Part shown: positions 20,668 to 28,246 of the stretch, in pieces
Position numbering within the stretch: the first letter of the stretch is position 1
Layout: every line of letters starts with the position of its first letter
NCBI GenBank assembly: GCA_002928965.1
Contig: PERU01000019.1
Location: 1-64,000, forward strand
DNA: 64,000 nucleotides
Source of the DNA: Methylomonas sp.
GTDB lineage: Bacteria > Pseudomonadota > Gammaproteobacteria > Methylococcales > Methylomonadaceae
Direction of reading: 5' to 3'
The notes under the pieces: generated by a model
The model's database searches: none
Seen by the model: only the letters and a program-made list of their open reading frames with translations
What the model was told of the DNA's origin: nothing
Program-made: the position numbers and the translations under genes

Positions 20668-22395
20668 CTATAAAGCCAGACCAAAGGATTGTTCGATGTA
20701 GCGCTGACGTTTTTTAGGCGTGATTTTATCGATCTCCACCATGATCAAACCGTCGATACAGTGATTGAAATCCGGATCGATATTGAAATCGATAAAATGA
20801 CAGCCATTATCGACACACAGCTCGACGTACTGTTTATATAAAGTAGGCACTTTTACACCGAGTTTTCTTAACTCGCTGTTGAGAATTTTGTAACTGGTCG
20901 AATAGTCTGCACTGAAAGATTCCACCGCAAATTGCTGACTCTGTGGCGAAATCACAAACGGCTCGCGCGCTTTAGCCTCAGGCGTCAAACTGCCAAATTG
21001 GCGTTGATAAAAGCTGACGATGAGCTCCTTGGCTTCGTCGGGATAAGCACTACTGATGCTTACCGGGCCAAACAGGTATTTGATTTCAGGATGCTGGCGA
21101 AGATACGCACCGATACCAAACCACAGATATTCCAGGCTGTGCTGCCCCCAATAGCGGGGTTGCACGAAACTGCGGCCTAGTTCGACACTGGCTGGCAGAT
21201 ACTCGGCAAAGTTGCCCTGTAAATCAAACAGAGAATGCGTATAAAAGCCTTCAACTCCCCGACTAGCCATAATGGCCGGACCATGCCCTACCCGGTAGGC
21301 GCCGACGATTTCCAGATCATGGTCATCCCACAACACAATATGGCTGTAGTACATATCAAACTTATCCAAATCCAGTGCCAGCCCCGTGCCTTCTTCAACC
21401 GTGCGGAAGGTGAGTTCGCGTAAGCGGGCAATTTCCTGCATCACCGGGCAGTCATCCTGACATTCGTAGAGAAAAATCTTTTTGCCATCGCGGGTCTCGC
21501 CCAACAGTTGCGATTGATATAGCGCCCTTTTGACTGCTTTGATATCAGTGGGATGGACCACGGTTTCCAGTGTCTCGAACAGCGCAGGCTTACCTTTCTT
21601 ATCCAGTTGCTGCACATGCTTGCGAAAACGTTGCGCCAGTTGCTTGTTATTCTCTACTGTTTCCGCAAAGGCGGATAACGGAATGGGTGCCCCTACCTTG
21701 AATTTAATTTCCTGGCCTTTTTTGTTGAACATTTCCTTGACCAGCAACATAGTGCCTAACGGCTTGTACAACGTGGACAGGCTATAAAATAAAGCCGAGT
21801 TTTTGGCTTTTATGAAAATGGGCAGGATCGGACAGCGGGCCTTTTTAGCCAGTTTGATAAAGCCGGTTTGCCATTTGCCATCACGGATACCTTTGGGCGT
21901 GATGCGCGACACCTCACCTGCCGGAAAAATGATCACCGCTTCTTCGTTATCCAACGCCGCCAGCATGGCCTGATAGCTATCTTTCAGCTGTTTTTTATCG
22001 GTCAACACATCCACCGGCAGAAAAATAGACTGTAACGGTTCCATATGCGATAGCACCCGATTAGCCACAATCCGCACATCGGGCCGTACCGAACGTATCA
22101 ATTTGACCAGCGCCAAACCATCCAGCGTACCAATCGGATGATTAGCCACGATCAACAACCGTCCTTCAGAGGGGATATTGTTGTAGGAGGCGTTACTGAC
22201 TTGGTAATTGAACCTGAAATAGCTCAACAGTTTGTCGAGAAACGCATAGCCGCGTAAATGCTGATTTTTATCAATCACTTCGTTAAAGTCATCTTCATGC
22301 AATAACTTTTTCAAGGCTTTGATAGCGAGTGGATTTTGGTGGGTTAATTTTAAATCGGGGTAGGTCTCTAGCAGGATGCGTTGGGCATCGATCAT
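20668..22395 (-). CDS. Bifunctional acyltransferase, OlsF-like
   Basis: A 575-residue two-domain protein. The N-terminal PlsC-type O-acyltransferase has the NHPIGTLDG motif (H86...D92) and an FPAGEVSR motif. The C-terminal domain (about 305-575) resembles the OlsB/hemolysin-type N-acyltransferase with LRELTFRTVEEGTGLALDLDKFD and ELGRSFVQPRYWG. This domain order matches OlsF, which makes ornithine lipid, a phosphorus-free membrane lipid, from ornithine by two acylations. That is a family inference; other aminolipids are possible. It is the first gene of the operon with the M14 peptidase and the hydrolase. Confidence 0.7.
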   Translation of the reverse strand: MIDAQRILLETYPDLKLTHQNPLAIKALKKLLHEDDFNEVIDKNQHLRGYAFLDKLLSYFRFNYQVSNASYNNIPSEGRLLIVANHPIGTLDGLALVKLIRSVRPDVRIVANRVLSHMEPLQSIFLPVDVLTDKKQLKDSYQAMLAALDNEEAVIIFPAGEVSRITPKGIRDGKWQTGFIKLAKKARCPILPIFIKAKNSALFYSLSTLYKPLGTMLLVKEMFNKKGQEIKFKVGAPIPLSAFAETVENNKQLAQRFRKHVQQLDKKGKPALFETLETVVHPTDIKAVKRALYQSQLLGETRDGKKIFLYECQDDCPVMQEIARLRELTFRTVEEGTGLALDLDKFDMYYSHIVLWDDHDLEIVGAYRVGHGPAIMASRGVEGFYTHSLFDLQGNFAEYLPASVELGRSFVQPRYWGQHSLEYLWFGIGAYLRQHPEIKYLFGPVSISSAYPDEAKELIVSFYQRQFGSLTPEAKAREPFVISPQSQQFAVESFSADYSTSYKILNSELRKLGVKVPTLYKQYVELCVDNGCHFIDFNIDPDFNHCIDGLIMVEIDKITPKKRQRYIEQSFGLAL

Positions 22396-22498
22396 AAACT
22401 TGTCCTAGCTGAAATAAGCAATACGCCAAAGTCTAAGTAGCCAATATTTCAGTAATATGACAAGCAGTTAACTTTGTGAGCCCGTCAGCATCGCCGTT

Positions 22499-22735
22499 TT
22501 AAAGCCACCACAAAGCCTGCCGCAGGTTGATGGTTTGCTTACTAAACGCGCAAACCTGCCCGAACATAGCTGGCAAATAATTTTTATTGATATTGCCTGC
22601 AAACTGCGCTTGATGCCCGGTGGCGTACGAGTGGTTATCGTAAGACTTACACGCCAAGGTCAAATCATCATTGATTTTGTGACCCGTGGTTTTGGCCTGG
22701 GTTTCTGAATCAACCAGGGCATTCAGCAGAAACAC
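22499..22735 (-). CDS. Hypothetical frame directly following an in-frame TAG
   Basis: Seventy-eight codons opening with GTG immediately after the stop codon of the small gene upstream and in the same frame. The product has no recognisable family. It may be the C-terminal half of a gene interrupted by a nonsense codon, a translationally coupled second gene, or non-coding sequence. Confidence 0.25.
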   Translation of the reverse strand: MFLLNALVDSETQAKTTGHKINDDLTLACKSYDNHSYATGHQAQFAGNINKNYLPAMFGQVCAFSKQTINLRQALWWL

Positions 22736-22924
22736 CTAATCGGATGCCCAATTTTGCGCCATGCTATCCGCGTAAGCCATCAAATCCTTGAATGCCCGAA
22801 TACTGTCCCTGTGATAAGGATGCCTGTTGTTATTGATGGGGTGTGTCAAGTCTTCAACTAAATCATTGATCACTCGTTCTATTTCCAAGAGTTCTCTTGG
22901 TTTCTTTTTGAAAAGTTCAGCCAT
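22736..22924 (-). CDS. Small hypothetical protein, 62 residues
   Basis: A charged, helical small protein (MAELFKKKPRELLEIERVIN...) with conserved-looking HPINNNRHPYHRDSIRAFKDL. No signal peptide or membrane segment, and I do not recognise the family. The composition and ATG start are gene-like. Its TAG stop is followed without a gap by another in-frame open frame of 78 codons. Confidence 0.5.
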   Translation of the reverse strand: MAELFKKKPRELLEIERVINDLVEDLTHPINNNRHPYHRDSIRAFKDLMAYADSMAQNWASD

Positions 22925-23305
22925 TGTTCTGCACTCATGATTTGATGTGTTTGAGTGCTTAGCTTACAAATTTTCTATTTCAAAAATGTGACAAAAAGAC
23001 TCTTGATAAACAAATTGCTTCCTGTAAACCAAAAAGCCATTCCATCCCAAGGTGCGAATTCATTCGCATTGTGCGGATAAATCCGCACCAATCTAATCAG
23101 GAAACATCAGAACAAGCCTTGAGCCTTTAACCTAAAAAAATCAGTTGGACGTGAAGAAACCCGTTGGTGCTGAGTCCAATCGAAGCATGAGCAGGGATCA
23201 TTGCGACGCGCGGCACAAATTGTTATTGTGTGACGGTGAAAATTAAAATACTTCTTACCTGATTAAAGCGTTCGCTCCCAATAGCGCAATAAAAACCGAA
23301 TTTCG
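22925..23305. other. Gene-free stretch with a REP-like palindrome
   Basis: No gene seen. Around 23050-23090 there is a nested palindromic element (GGTGCGAATTCATTCGCA then TGCGGATAAATCCGCACC) typical of dispersed chromosomal repeats. Confidence 0.45.
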
Positions 23306-23914
23306 ATGAAAATAGTCATTGTAGGTAATGCTTCGGTTAAAACCGATTTGTCCAATGAAATTAATTCGGCGGATTTAGTGGTGAGGTTTAATATTGCGAC
23401 CAAAAATAATTTTAATATCAATACCGGTGTAAAAACCGATATCTTGTGCGTCAGCAATATATCAGCGTTGGGTAGGGCAATTGCCAAATATAGACAACTG
23501 CTCAACTTGCCTTTTATTCCGGGCTTGAAACAAGTCTGGTTTCCTCGTCCAGCCAGTAAGCCAGCAAAACAGGTCTGGTTCAAGCCTTGGTCAAGACGAA
23601 AATTCAGACAAGCGGATTATTCCAAATTCATTATTTCCCGAAACGGTCTTGTAGATAAGGAAATTGTCTATTTCGGAGATGAACTCTTCAAAGAATGCTG
23701 CTTAACCTTGGGCATAGCCGCTGATTTTGGTATGCATGAACCCAGCAGCGGCTTTTTGGCTTTACAGTATATCCTGCGTAATTTCGATTTAACCGAACAC
23801 CAGTTGCTGATGACCGGTTTTACGTTTTCGGGCGTAGATACTCACCCTTGGCAGAAAGAGAAGGAAGAAGCACTAAGATTACAGAAGCTGGGTATGTTGA
23901 AATTGGTTTTTTAA
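23306..23914 (+). CDS. Glycosyltransferase family 29 (sialyltransferase-like) protein
   Basis: A 202-residue protein starting MKIVIVGNASV with the sialylmotif-like ADLVVRFNIA, as in family-29 glycosyltransferases and related bacterial proteins of unknown acceptor. A second conserved block is PSSGFLALQYIL followed by LLMTGFTF and a DTHPWQKEK segment with the late His. It is short for a catalytic sialyltransferase but close to the small bacterial members. No capsule or sialic-acid genes are nearby, so function is open. It sits just outside the repeat that borders the CRISPR locus and may be accessory DNA. Confidence 0.65.
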   Translation: MKIVIVGNASVKTDLSNEINSADLVVRFNIATKNNFNINTGVKTDILCVSNISALGRAIAKYRQLLNLPFIPGLKQVWFPRPASKPAKQVWFKPWSRRKFRQADYSKFIISRNGLVDKEIVYFGDELFKECCLTLGIAADFGMHEPSSGFLALQYILRNFDLTEHQLLMTGFTFSGVDTHPWQKEKEEALRLQKLGMLKLVF

Positions 23915-23965
23915 CTCCGGCTACTGCCCAGTAATTTAGAAATGATGGCTATCACGCTATCGGTA

Positions 23966-24123
23966 CTTAGGATTTCGCAACAAATAACGTCCCCCTTTGA
24001 AAAAGGGGGATCGAGGGGGATTTATTAAAAAATCTCCCCCAACCCCTCTTTATCAAAGAGGGAGGCAAGAATCGTGTGATTCGGAATAAGCAGAATTCCG
24101 GGAAGTTATTTATGACCATATCC
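23966..24123 (-). repeat. Miniature dispersed element, copy A (left border of CRISPR-cas locus)
   Basis: About 158 bp, nearly identical in reverse complement to the copies at 35155-35313, 40862-41017 and 63199-63356. The ends are imperfect inverted repeats (CTTAGGATTTCG...AAATAAC / ...GTTATTTATGACCATATCC). Internal GGGGGATCGAGGGGGAT and CTCTTTATCAAAGAGG hairpins could fold the whole unit. It carries no gene, so it looks MITE-like. It is inverted relative to copy B at the other side of the CRISPR-cas locus. Confidence 0.8.
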
Positions 24124-24270
24124 ATAATTTATCCAAACATTCACTATGGCTGGATCGTTTTTTCACAGCCTTCATTTTGGCAAAGCATGCAGCCTTTATC
24201 GGTCATATCCTGAATTAGCGATACAAGCTACGACGGACACAGCCGGTGGCTGAGCGGAGTCGAAGCCCAT

Positions 24271-25541
24271 TTTCTAAATCGCCTGTGCGGCGGCGGACCA
24301 AACTGTGACCAGCTATTGACGTTTTCAATTTTTCTAAGGACCGTAGGGCGGATCAGCCACGCGCCATCCGCCGTTTCTAAGCCGCCTGTGCGGCGGCGGA
24401 CCCGTACCCCATTGCACCAGTTTGTCGATCGCATTTCTAAGCCGCCTGTGCGGCGGCGGACTTTTCAAACCCGGCAGGCATACCGCGATGAGCTTTCTAA
24501 GCCGCCTGTGCGGCGGCGGACCGAGGCGTGTAGTGATTGCTTCGAGAGTGTATTTTCTAAGCCGCCTGTGCGGCGGCGGACGTTAAGAGACATGACTGAC
24601 TCCTGTGGCTTTATTTCTAAGCCGCCTGTGCGGCGGCGGACTATTTCCAAGGCCTTGGCGTATTTCGCCAGTCTTTCTAAGCCGCCTGTGCGGCGGCGGA
24701 CAGCTTCCGCTTTGCCCATCTGGAAGCCCAGCATTTCTAAGCCGCCTGTGCGGCGGCGGACGGCAATAATGCCACTACGGCAACGTCTAGCATTTTCTAA
24801 GCCGCCTGTGCGGCGGCGGACTTCGGTACTTTAGCGAAAATAGCAGGCTTTAATTTCTAAGCCGCCTGTGCGGCGGCGGACTCAAGCTATCGGTCGTCAG
24901 CGTTGCATAGAGATTTCTAAGCCGCCTGTGCGGCGGCGGACCGTGATGACCGCAAAGACAACGAGAGCGGTGATTTCTAAGCCGCCTGTGCGGCGGCGGA
25001 CCCACCCAGTTGACTTCTTCCCATGTTCTAGCTTTTCTAAGCCGCCTGTGCGGCGGCGGACTTTATGACTACATAGCATCAAAAAAATCGCTTTTTCTAA
25101 GCCGCCTGTGCGGCGGCGGACGTTGTTCAGTCGTATTTTACGGCCATGCATATTTTCTAAGCCGCCTGTGCGGCGGCGGACATCCCAAACCGGCACACCA
25201 CGCTCGACTAGCTTTTCTAAGCCGCCTGTGCGGCGGCGGACATCAATCCGTCGTTACATCGGTCGCATTGGCTTTTCTAAGCCGCCTGTGCGGCGGCGGA
25301 CACCCATACACAGAGATTAAGCGCAATATTGATTTTCTAAGCCGCCTGTGCGGCGGCGGACGACCGTAAAAAGATGGTGCTGGATGTGGTGGATTTCTAA
25401 GCCGCCTGTGCGGCGGCGGACTAGTTGGGCCGGTTATATGCGGCTGGCGTTAATTTCTAAGCCGCCTGTGCGGCGGCGGACTGTATATTCGCTGCCGCCC
25501 GCACCATGCGATATTTCTAAGCCGCCTGTGCGGCGGCGGAC
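24271..25541 (-). CRISPR. Type I-F CRISPR array, 20 intact repeats plus 2 defective ones
   Basis: Twenty identical 28-bp repeats start at 24374 and recur every 60 bp to 25514, giving 19 spacers of exactly 32 bp. In crRNA sense (minus strand) each repeat is GTCCG, a 5-bp stem CCGCC, loop GCACA, GGCGG and the 8-nt handle CTTAGAAA, the type I-F pattern. Leftwards follow a 32-bp spacer, an 11-bp repeat remnant (24331-24341), another 32-bp spacer and a degenerate repeat (24271-24298, two changes, one at the Cas6f cleavage pair). The decayed end is the trailer, so the leader is at the right, next to cas6f. Spacer sources cannot be identified by eye. Confidence 0.98.
24331..24341 (-). repeat. CRISPR repeat lacking exactly its Cas6f stem-loop
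   Basis: In crRNA sense this reads GTC directly joined to the intact handle CTTAGAAA. The 17 nt between them in a normal repeat, which form the whole hairpin, are missing. Both flanking spacers keep the standard 32 bp, so the unit is a deletion product of a former repeat and not random sequence. Confidence 0.85.
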
Positions 25542-25671
25542 TGATTATATAAAAACTGCAGGCCAGTTACGACAAGGCTTGGTGATGGTTTATGCCATTT
25601 TTACCTTCCGCAAAACCGTTGTTCGTAACCGGCTGATTTAGTTCACATTGTTAAAGAGCGGAAAATTTGGG
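25542..25671 (-). promoter_or_regulatory. CRISPR leader with boxA and IHF-type site
   Basis: The 130-bp gap between the first repeat and the cas6f stop codon. On the minus strand it contains GCTCTTTAACA (25649-25659), matching the rRNA antitermination boxA, which is known to protect CRISPR transcripts from Rho. It also has an AATCAGCCGGTTA site (25626-25638) that fits the IHF consensus WATCARNNNNTTR; IHF supports type I-F adaptation. An AT-rich TTTTTATATAATCA abuts the first repeat and includes a TATAAT hexamer. Confidence 0.75.
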
Positions 25672-26310
25672 TCAAAATTCCGGTACGGTGGCGACACTGC
25701 TCAAGCCGTAGGCACTGAAACTGCCTGATACCGGGGCGGCGGATGCAGTTTTGGCAATCCATAAACAAAACGTCTGTCCGCCGCTCAAGCTTTGCAAGCG
25801 TATGAACGGCAAAGCGACCGAAGGCTTGAGCATATCGCAATAGCGAAATGCCAGCGGATACGTCCCATTCTCAGCCGCTGCCCGCACTTCCACCGTCATG
25901 TTCAGCGCGGTCGCCAAATCCAGTCCGTGGCGTCTGGCATAGCGTCGCGCCAATCGTTCCGGGTTGGTTTTGGGTTGCGCGCGCCGATAAACCGCGTATC
26001 CCAGCAGTTTGTCCGGCACTGGCCGGATGCCAGTGCAATGCACATAATCACTTAACCGGGACAGACGTTGTGGCGCATTAAAACCTTGTAACGTTGATTC
26101 ATCTTCGGCAAACAAACGGCATTTGTCACCTAGCCTGAAACGTTTGGCTTCGGCCTGATATTTTGGAAAGCCGACACCGACAGGCACCCGCTTTTCGGCG
26201 TCCTGTGTTTCGACAAAGCCCAAGTGTAGTTGTTGAAACACTTTGGACCAGAGAAAATTCAGCCCAACCTCAGGATTAGGCAACAAGGTGATTTCCAGAT
26301 AAAAGCGCAT
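25672..26310 (-). CDS. cas6f: Type I-F crRNA endonuclease Cas6f (Csy4)
   Basis: Cuts the CRISPR transcript at the base of each repeat hairpin and stays bound to the crRNA 3' stem. The 212-residue protein begins MRFYLEITLLPNPEV and has catalytic H29 in FQQLHLGF, the same position as in Pseudomonas Csy4. The arginine-rich helix NPERLARRYARRH binds the stem major groove; QSLSGGQTFCLWI and the final SAYGLSSVATVPEF close the ferredoxin-like fold. It is about 25 residues longer than the Pseudomonas protein. It is last in the csy operon, 3 bp after csy3, and the array follows in the same direction. Confidence 0.95.
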   Translation of the reverse strand: MRFYLEITLLPNPEVGLNFLWSKVFQQLHLGFVETQDAEKRVPVGVGFPKYQAEAKRFRLGDKCRLFAEDESTLQGFNAPQRLSRLSDYVHCTGIRPVPDKLLGYAVYRRAQPKTNPERLARRYARRHGLDLATALNMTVEVRAAAENGTYPLAFRYCDMLKPSVALPFIRLQSLSGGQTFCLWIAKTASAAPVSGSFSAYGLSSVATVPEF

Positions 26311-26313
26311 GGC

Positions 26314-27351
26314 TCAATCCTTACCGCTTTCGCCGAACACGCCGCCGCGCACCAGCACGGCCATCACGTAATGTTGCTCAGTTTGGCTCAGTTCTCCGCC
26401 GCGCGCGAAGCGGTCGAACAGCGTATAAAAATCAGCCTTGGCTTTAGGCGTGCGGAAGGCTTTGCCCAGATTGGTGACTGCGCCGTAGGGTTCGACGGCA
26501 ATCGGACCGATGAACGGATTGTCTTCGTCGACCGGATACCAGGTATCGATGCTGCGCAGCGCGTTGCCGATTTTTTGCGAGTGCATGCCGGCCTGGCCGT
26601 CGATGTGGTAGAGAATTTTGCTTTTTTTGGTTTTGCTGTTGCCTTTGTCCAGCACCAGTTCCTCGCTGGGGTAGACATCCTGGGCCTGGCCGACTTGGGC
26701 GTAGGCATCGACGGTCAATAGCAAAAATTCGCTCTGACCGTTGAGGGCTGCGGCGATTTTATCGGCCAGCGCGGCGACATCCGGATGGACGTGGTCGAAA
26801 TTTTTCAAGTCGAAAGCTTTGGCGTCGAAAGTCCAAGCGCTTTGTTGGCCTTCGTTGCGGACGCTAACCACCACTTCGATACGTTCGGCTCCGACCCGGT
26901 TGCGCCACAGGAAGCGGGCATTGGCTAGGTTGGTGGCGTAGCGTTTGGCCAGTTCTTTAAAGCCTTCGGCCTGGATATAGCCGTCGGCGGCCTGTTGGTA
27001 ACTGGCGGCGAACTCGGCGCTGTTGCAGGCGGAAGGTTTCTCGACGCCACTCAGTACTTTTAGGCTGAAGCTGAGTTTTAAGGTGTCTTGTTCGCTGCCC
27101 AATGCGCAACTGTCCACGGTTTGCAGATTAGGCTTCTCGACTTCGGCGTCCAATTTGGCAGGGTCGTCTTGCAGAGCTTTTTTCAGGCGGTTGGAAATGG
27201 TCCCGCGCACCGATTTTTCTTGCAGTTTCAGCGCTTCCGCCGCTTCATGCCGTTTATCCCACTGCGCGCCGTAAAGCCGTCCATCCGACGGCACCAGTTT
27301 TTTTTCGAAGGCCAGTACGGTTGCAGCGGTGATTTTGTCTGTTTTTGCCAT
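26314..27351 (-). CDS. csy3: Type I-F Cascade backbone protein Csy3 (Cas7f)
   Basis: Six copies of this RAMP protein line the crRNA spacer in the Csy surveillance complex. At 345 residues it has the family length (342 in Pseudomonas). Recognisable blocks are SDGRLYGAQWDKRHEA near the N terminus, FLWRNRVGAERIEV, AYAQVGQAQDVYPSEEL, GNALRSIDTWYP and EPYGAVTNLGKAFR. No frameshift or gap is seen, so the backbone should assemble. The gene lies 16 bp after csy2 and 3 bp before cas6f. Confidence 0.95.
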   Translation of the reverse strand: MAKTDKITAATVLAFEKKLVPSDGRLYGAQWDKRHEAAEALKLQEKSVRGTISNRLKKALQDDPAKLDAEVEKPNLQTVDSCALGSEQDTLKLSFSLKVLSGVEKPSACNSAEFAASYQQAADGYIQAEGFKELAKRYATNLANARFLWRNRVGAERIEVVVSVRNEGQQSAWTFDAKAFDLKNFDHVHPDVAALADKIAAALNGQSEFLLLTVDAYAQVGQAQDVYPSEELVLDKGNSKTKKSKILYHIDGQAGMHSQKIGNALRSIDTWYPVDEDNPFIGPIAVEPYGAVTNLGKAFRTPKAKADFYTLFDRFARGGELSQTEQHYVMAVLVRGGVFGESGKD

Positions 27352-27367
27352 GATGTTTTCCTTGCCG

Positions 27368-28246
27368 TTAAGCGTTGCGGGGGTGTTGTTCGATGAGATA
27401 GCAGTTGTTGTCGGCGTCGTAGCGGCTGCGCCAAAGCAGGTCGTCCAAGAATTTCAGCCGATAGGGCATCACGAATTCACCCAAGGTGACTAGGCTTTCG
27501 GCGAAACGGTGCGGGATATTCGGGTCGCGCTGGTGTTCGGCAAAACCCAGCTCGCTGACACCGTGAAAGCCGATGGCAAACGGTACGATCCAGCCCTTGG
27601 TTTTACGCTCGGCAGTCCAGGTCACCTGGCCATCGACATCGATTTGGCTGCGGTGGTGGACGGTCAAATAGTCGAGCATGGTATCGATGGCATCTTGTCC
27701 ATCTTGCATGGCCTGGGCCATTAGCTCGCGGCGGTCCAGCAAGACGTAGCCGGGCATCAACTTACGGGTCAGTCTGCCGAGCTCGATGTCGCCGTCGATT
27801 TTCAGCAATTCCGGCTTCTTGAAAGACAGAATGTCGCCGCCGGCTAGTTTCATCGTTGTTAGTTGTTGCTGCACGGCGGCTAAAAAGGCATCGGTATCGC
27901 CCATACCCACGCCTTGATATTCGATAGCTAACGTGACATTCAGATGGCAGCGGGCTTCTTCGATGAAAGACGGCCGTTCGCCGGTTTTATCCAACGGATT
28001 GCCGGTGCCGACGATGGAATGCACGTAATCGCCCCGGCCTCGGTAGGTTTGCAAATCAATTTGATGGCAAGACACTGCGCAGGCGGTAAAGCGCAGTTCG
28101 GCGAACGGCCCAGCATTGAGTTTGCGCTGCAACGCATGCACACCGCCGAGCCAAGCCGTCATGGCCGGAAAGCCGATGGTGTAGGGGCTGGACAAGGCGT
28201 TGGCGTTGTGGATTTTCAGGCGCGGAACAATCAGGAAACGGTTCAT
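27368..28246 (-). CDS. csy2: Type I-F Cascade protein Csy2 (Cas5f)
   Basis: A Cas5-type RAMP protein that, with Csy1, caps the crRNA 5' handle and helps read the PAM. The 292-residue product has the starting block FLIVPRLKIHNANALSSPYTIGFPAMTAWLGGVHALQRK and the SELGFAEHQRDPNIPHRFAESLVTLGEFVMPYR block, both usual for Csy2. It overlaps csy1 by 4 bp (ATGA), indicating translational coupling. It is somewhat shorter than the Pseudomonas protein but has no obvious lesion. Confidence 0.93.
   Translation of the reverse strand: MNRFLIVPRLKIHNANALSSPYTIGFPAMTAWLGGVHALQRKLNAGPFAELRFTACAVSCHQIDLQTYRGRGDYVHSIVGTGNPLDKTGERPSFIEEARCHLNVTLAIEYQGVGMGDTDAFLAAVQQQLTTMKLAGGDILSFKKPELLKIDGDIELGRLTRKLMPGYVLLDRRELMAQAMQDGQDAIDTMLDYLTVHHRSQIDVDGQVTWTAERKTKGWIVPFAIGFHGVSELGFAEHQRDPNIPHRFAESLVTLGEFVMPYRLKFLDDLLWRSRYDADNNCYLIEQHPRNA

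Noticed and set aside
24331-24373. Insertion of a palindromic element into a CRISPR repeat with a TTTCTAA target duplication
   Set aside because: An 11-bp repeat remnant plus an exactly 32-bp spacer explains the 43 bp better, since array periodicity is preserved; the palindromic segment is then a spacer.
24316-25641. Long open frames through the CRISPR array encoding repeated SKPPVRRRT-like or VRRRTGGLE-like peptides
   Set aside because: They are translations of the 28-bp CRISPR repeat, whose 60-bp period is a multiple of three; not genes.
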